Part shown: piece by piece, positions 63,048 to 64,000 of the stretch
Position numbering within the stretch: position 1 is the stretch's first letter
How the letters are laid out: each line of letters starts with the position of its first letter
DNA from: Alkalihalobacillus sp. AL-G
GTDB taxonomy: Bacteria > Bacillota > Bacilli > Bacillales > Fictibacillaceae
DNA length: 64,000 nt
Direction of reading: 5' to 3'
Assembly: GCF_030643805.1 (NCBI RefSeq)
Contig: NZ_CP094656.1
Coordinates: 3,038,001-3,102,000 of the forward strand
Translations under genes and position numbers: made by a program
The notes under the pieces: model-generated
The model's input: only the letters and a program-made list of their open reading frames with translations
Told to the model about the DNA's origin: nothing
Database searches by the model: none

Positions 63048-63653
63048 ATGAAACTTTCAAAGTCCTTTTATGAACAACCAACCTTGCAACTCGCAAAGGA
63101 ATTACTCGGAAAAGAAGTGATCTATGAAAGTGAAAATGGGCAAGTCGGAGGACGAATCGTAGAGGTAGAGGCATACAAAGGTCCTGAGGATAAAGCCGCA
63201 CATTCCTTCGGAGGACGAAGAACAACACGGACGGAAATCATGTTTGGACCTCCTGGATTTATTTATATGTTTCTTATTTACGGAATGCACAACTGTTTTA
63301 ATATTGTATCGGGACCAGAGGGAAAACCGGAGGCGATTCTGATTCGGGCGATCGAACCAACGATAGGTGTTGAAACGATGCTGCAAAATCGATTTCCGAA
63401 CGTACATACATTTAAAAATTCGCATTTAAAAACACTTACGAACGGGCCTGGAAAACTCTGTAAAGCACTGGGAATAACGATGAAGCAATATGGATGGTCA
63501 TTAACCAATTCTCCAGTCATGGTCACCGAGGGAACAGATGTATATGAATCCGAAATTTCAATAGGTCCGAGAATCAACATCGATTATGCAGGAGAACACA
63601 TCCATCTGCCCTGGCGCTTTTGGATAACGGACAACGCTTTCGTGTCAAAGTAA
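63048..63653 (+). CDS. mpg: 3-methyladenine (alkyladenine) DNA glycosylase, AAG/MPG family
   Basis: A 201-residue monofunctional DNA repair glycosylase that removes alkylated and deaminated purines. Recognisable parts are RIVEVEAYKGPEDKAAHSFG, which contains the catalytic Glu region, YGMHNCFNIVSGPEG, and NGPGKLCKALGI. ATG 63048 follows AGAGGTGA; a GTG at 63039 overlaps that site. It stands alone. Confidence 0.9.
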   Translation: MKLSKSFYEQPTLQLAKELLGKEVIYESENGQVGGRIVEVEAYKGPEDKAAHSFGGRRTTRTEIMFGPPGFIYMFLIYGMHNCFNIVSGPEGKPEAILIRAIEPTIGVETMLQNRFPNVHTFKNSHLKTLTNGPGKLCKALGITMKQYGWSLTNSPVMVTEGTDVYESEISIGPRINIDYAGEHIHLPWRFWITDNAFVSK

Positions 63654-63810
63654 GGTACGGGATTTTACCACTGGAGGTTTTAGTGGATAGATTGGAATTT
63701 AAAGGAATAGATCAACGCTAAGACGGATCGGATCAATACCTGTTAAAAAGGTCGCCATCTAATCTCTCTTCGACGAGGAATTCGAATGACAACCTTCCTT
63801 TTTCCCAAAA
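63654..63810. other. Short non-coding gap
   Basis: No gene or clear hairpin was identified here. Confidence 0.4.
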
Positions 63811-64000
63811 TCAATGTGATGGATTGAATTCCTTTATTTCTAAGTCCTCTTCAGAAAGATCCTGTTTTTCCTTGGAACTCACTGACATTAGTCCAATCAA
63901 TTGAGCTACCTTCTTTTTTCGGTTCGTATAACGGAACAGTATTATTAAATACCAGAAAGCAATAATCGTACCCGTTTTCAATACGAGCTCAAGACTTAGT
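63811..64000 (-). CDS. C-terminal end of a membrane protein (runs off the window)
   Basis: The minus-strand frame ends at TGA 63813-63811 and is open to the right edge; 62 residues are visible. It has one hydrophobic helix (TIIAFWYLIILFRY) followed by an acidic cytoplasmic tail (SSKEKQDLSEEDLEIKEF). The start lies outside the window. Too little is visible to name it. Confidence 0.55.
   Translation of the reverse strand, partial: LSLELVLKTGTIIAFWYLIILFRYTNRKKKVAQLIGLMSVSSKEKQDLSEEDLEIKEFNPSH

Noticed and set aside
1-64000. CRISPR array, rRNA or tRNA genes
   Set aside because: No regularly spaced identical repeats with unique spacers, and no tRNA or rRNA sequence, were seen on either strand by eye.

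Overview
The window is a piece of a low-to-moderate G+C Firmicutes chromosome, almost certainly a Bacillaceae species other than B. subtilis. Evidence: strong AGGAGG-type ribosome binding sites, frequent TTG and GTG starts, T-box, S-box and preQ1 leaders, spore genes (cwlJ, cse60), and a gene order that largely follows the B. subtilis 'yt' region (ytpPQR, ytoP, ytnP-trmB, ytzH, ytmP, ytlR-ytlQ-ytlP, ytkP, pepV/ytjP, ytzE, ytzG, ytgP, ytfP, leuS, ytqB, ytpA-ytpB, ytoA, metK, pckA, ytmA, ytlA-C-D, ytkD). Gene names come from family recognition and remembered synteny; no database search was run.

Layout. 1-6 kb: minus-strand ytpP-queF-ytpQ-ytpR(partial), a chemoreceptor with an acidic tail, and an MltG transglycosylase. 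6-15 kb: ytoQ, a DUF84 NTPase, ytoP, the queuosine-precursor operon queD-queE-queC behind a preQ1-I riboswitch, ytzB, a secreted protein, ytnP, trmB, two very small membrane proteins (one CydS-like), ytzH and cwlJ. 15.9-17.4 kb: an IS3-family element. 17.5-22.5 kb: ytmP, ytlR, ytlQ, thpR, ytkP. 22.5-26 kb: an ECF sigma factor, its probable membrane anti-sigma partner, and an MFS carrier. 26-36.6 kb: pepV, a K+ channel, ytzE, a PRC-barrel protein, rsuA/ytzG, a DUF6884 protein, ytgP, ytfP, a GNAT, a Nudix protein, cse60 and two rhodanese-like proteins. 36.9-41.4 kb: leuS and its leucine T-box leader, separated by a second IS3-family element. 41.5-51.4 kb: PAP2 phosphatase, an MFS gene with an in-frame stop, ytqB, ytpA-ytpB, ytoA, a VOC protein, metK with an S-box, a frameshifted DUF3231 gene and a DCC protein. 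51.5-59.2 kb: pckA with a CcpN-like box, an MFS/TetR pair with operator palindromes, ytmA, the ytlACD importer and ytkD. 59.3-64 kb: small or hypothetical proteins, an A118-type holin, an alkyladenine DNA glycosylase and a partial membrane gene.

The genes are mostly housekeeping: tRNA modification (queD/E/C/F, trmB, ytpR), translation (leuS), methyl donor supply (metK), gluconeogenesis (pckA), nucleotide sanitation (ytkD, DUF84), envelope and spore functions (mltG, ytgP, cwlJ, cse60) and terpenoid/phospholipid products (ytpA-ytpB).

The more unusual content is between the genes. There are seven full or partial copies of a roughly 95-130 bp hairpin repeat (called R1 here), three short GTTCAAAA / TTTTGAAC hairpins upstream of plus-strand genes, several 85-120 nt imperfect hairpins, many terminators sharing a TGAC/GTCA stem, an IS insertion that splits the leuS leader from leuS, and three genes broken by a stop or frameshift. 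No rRNA, tRNA, CRISPR array or intact prophage was seen.
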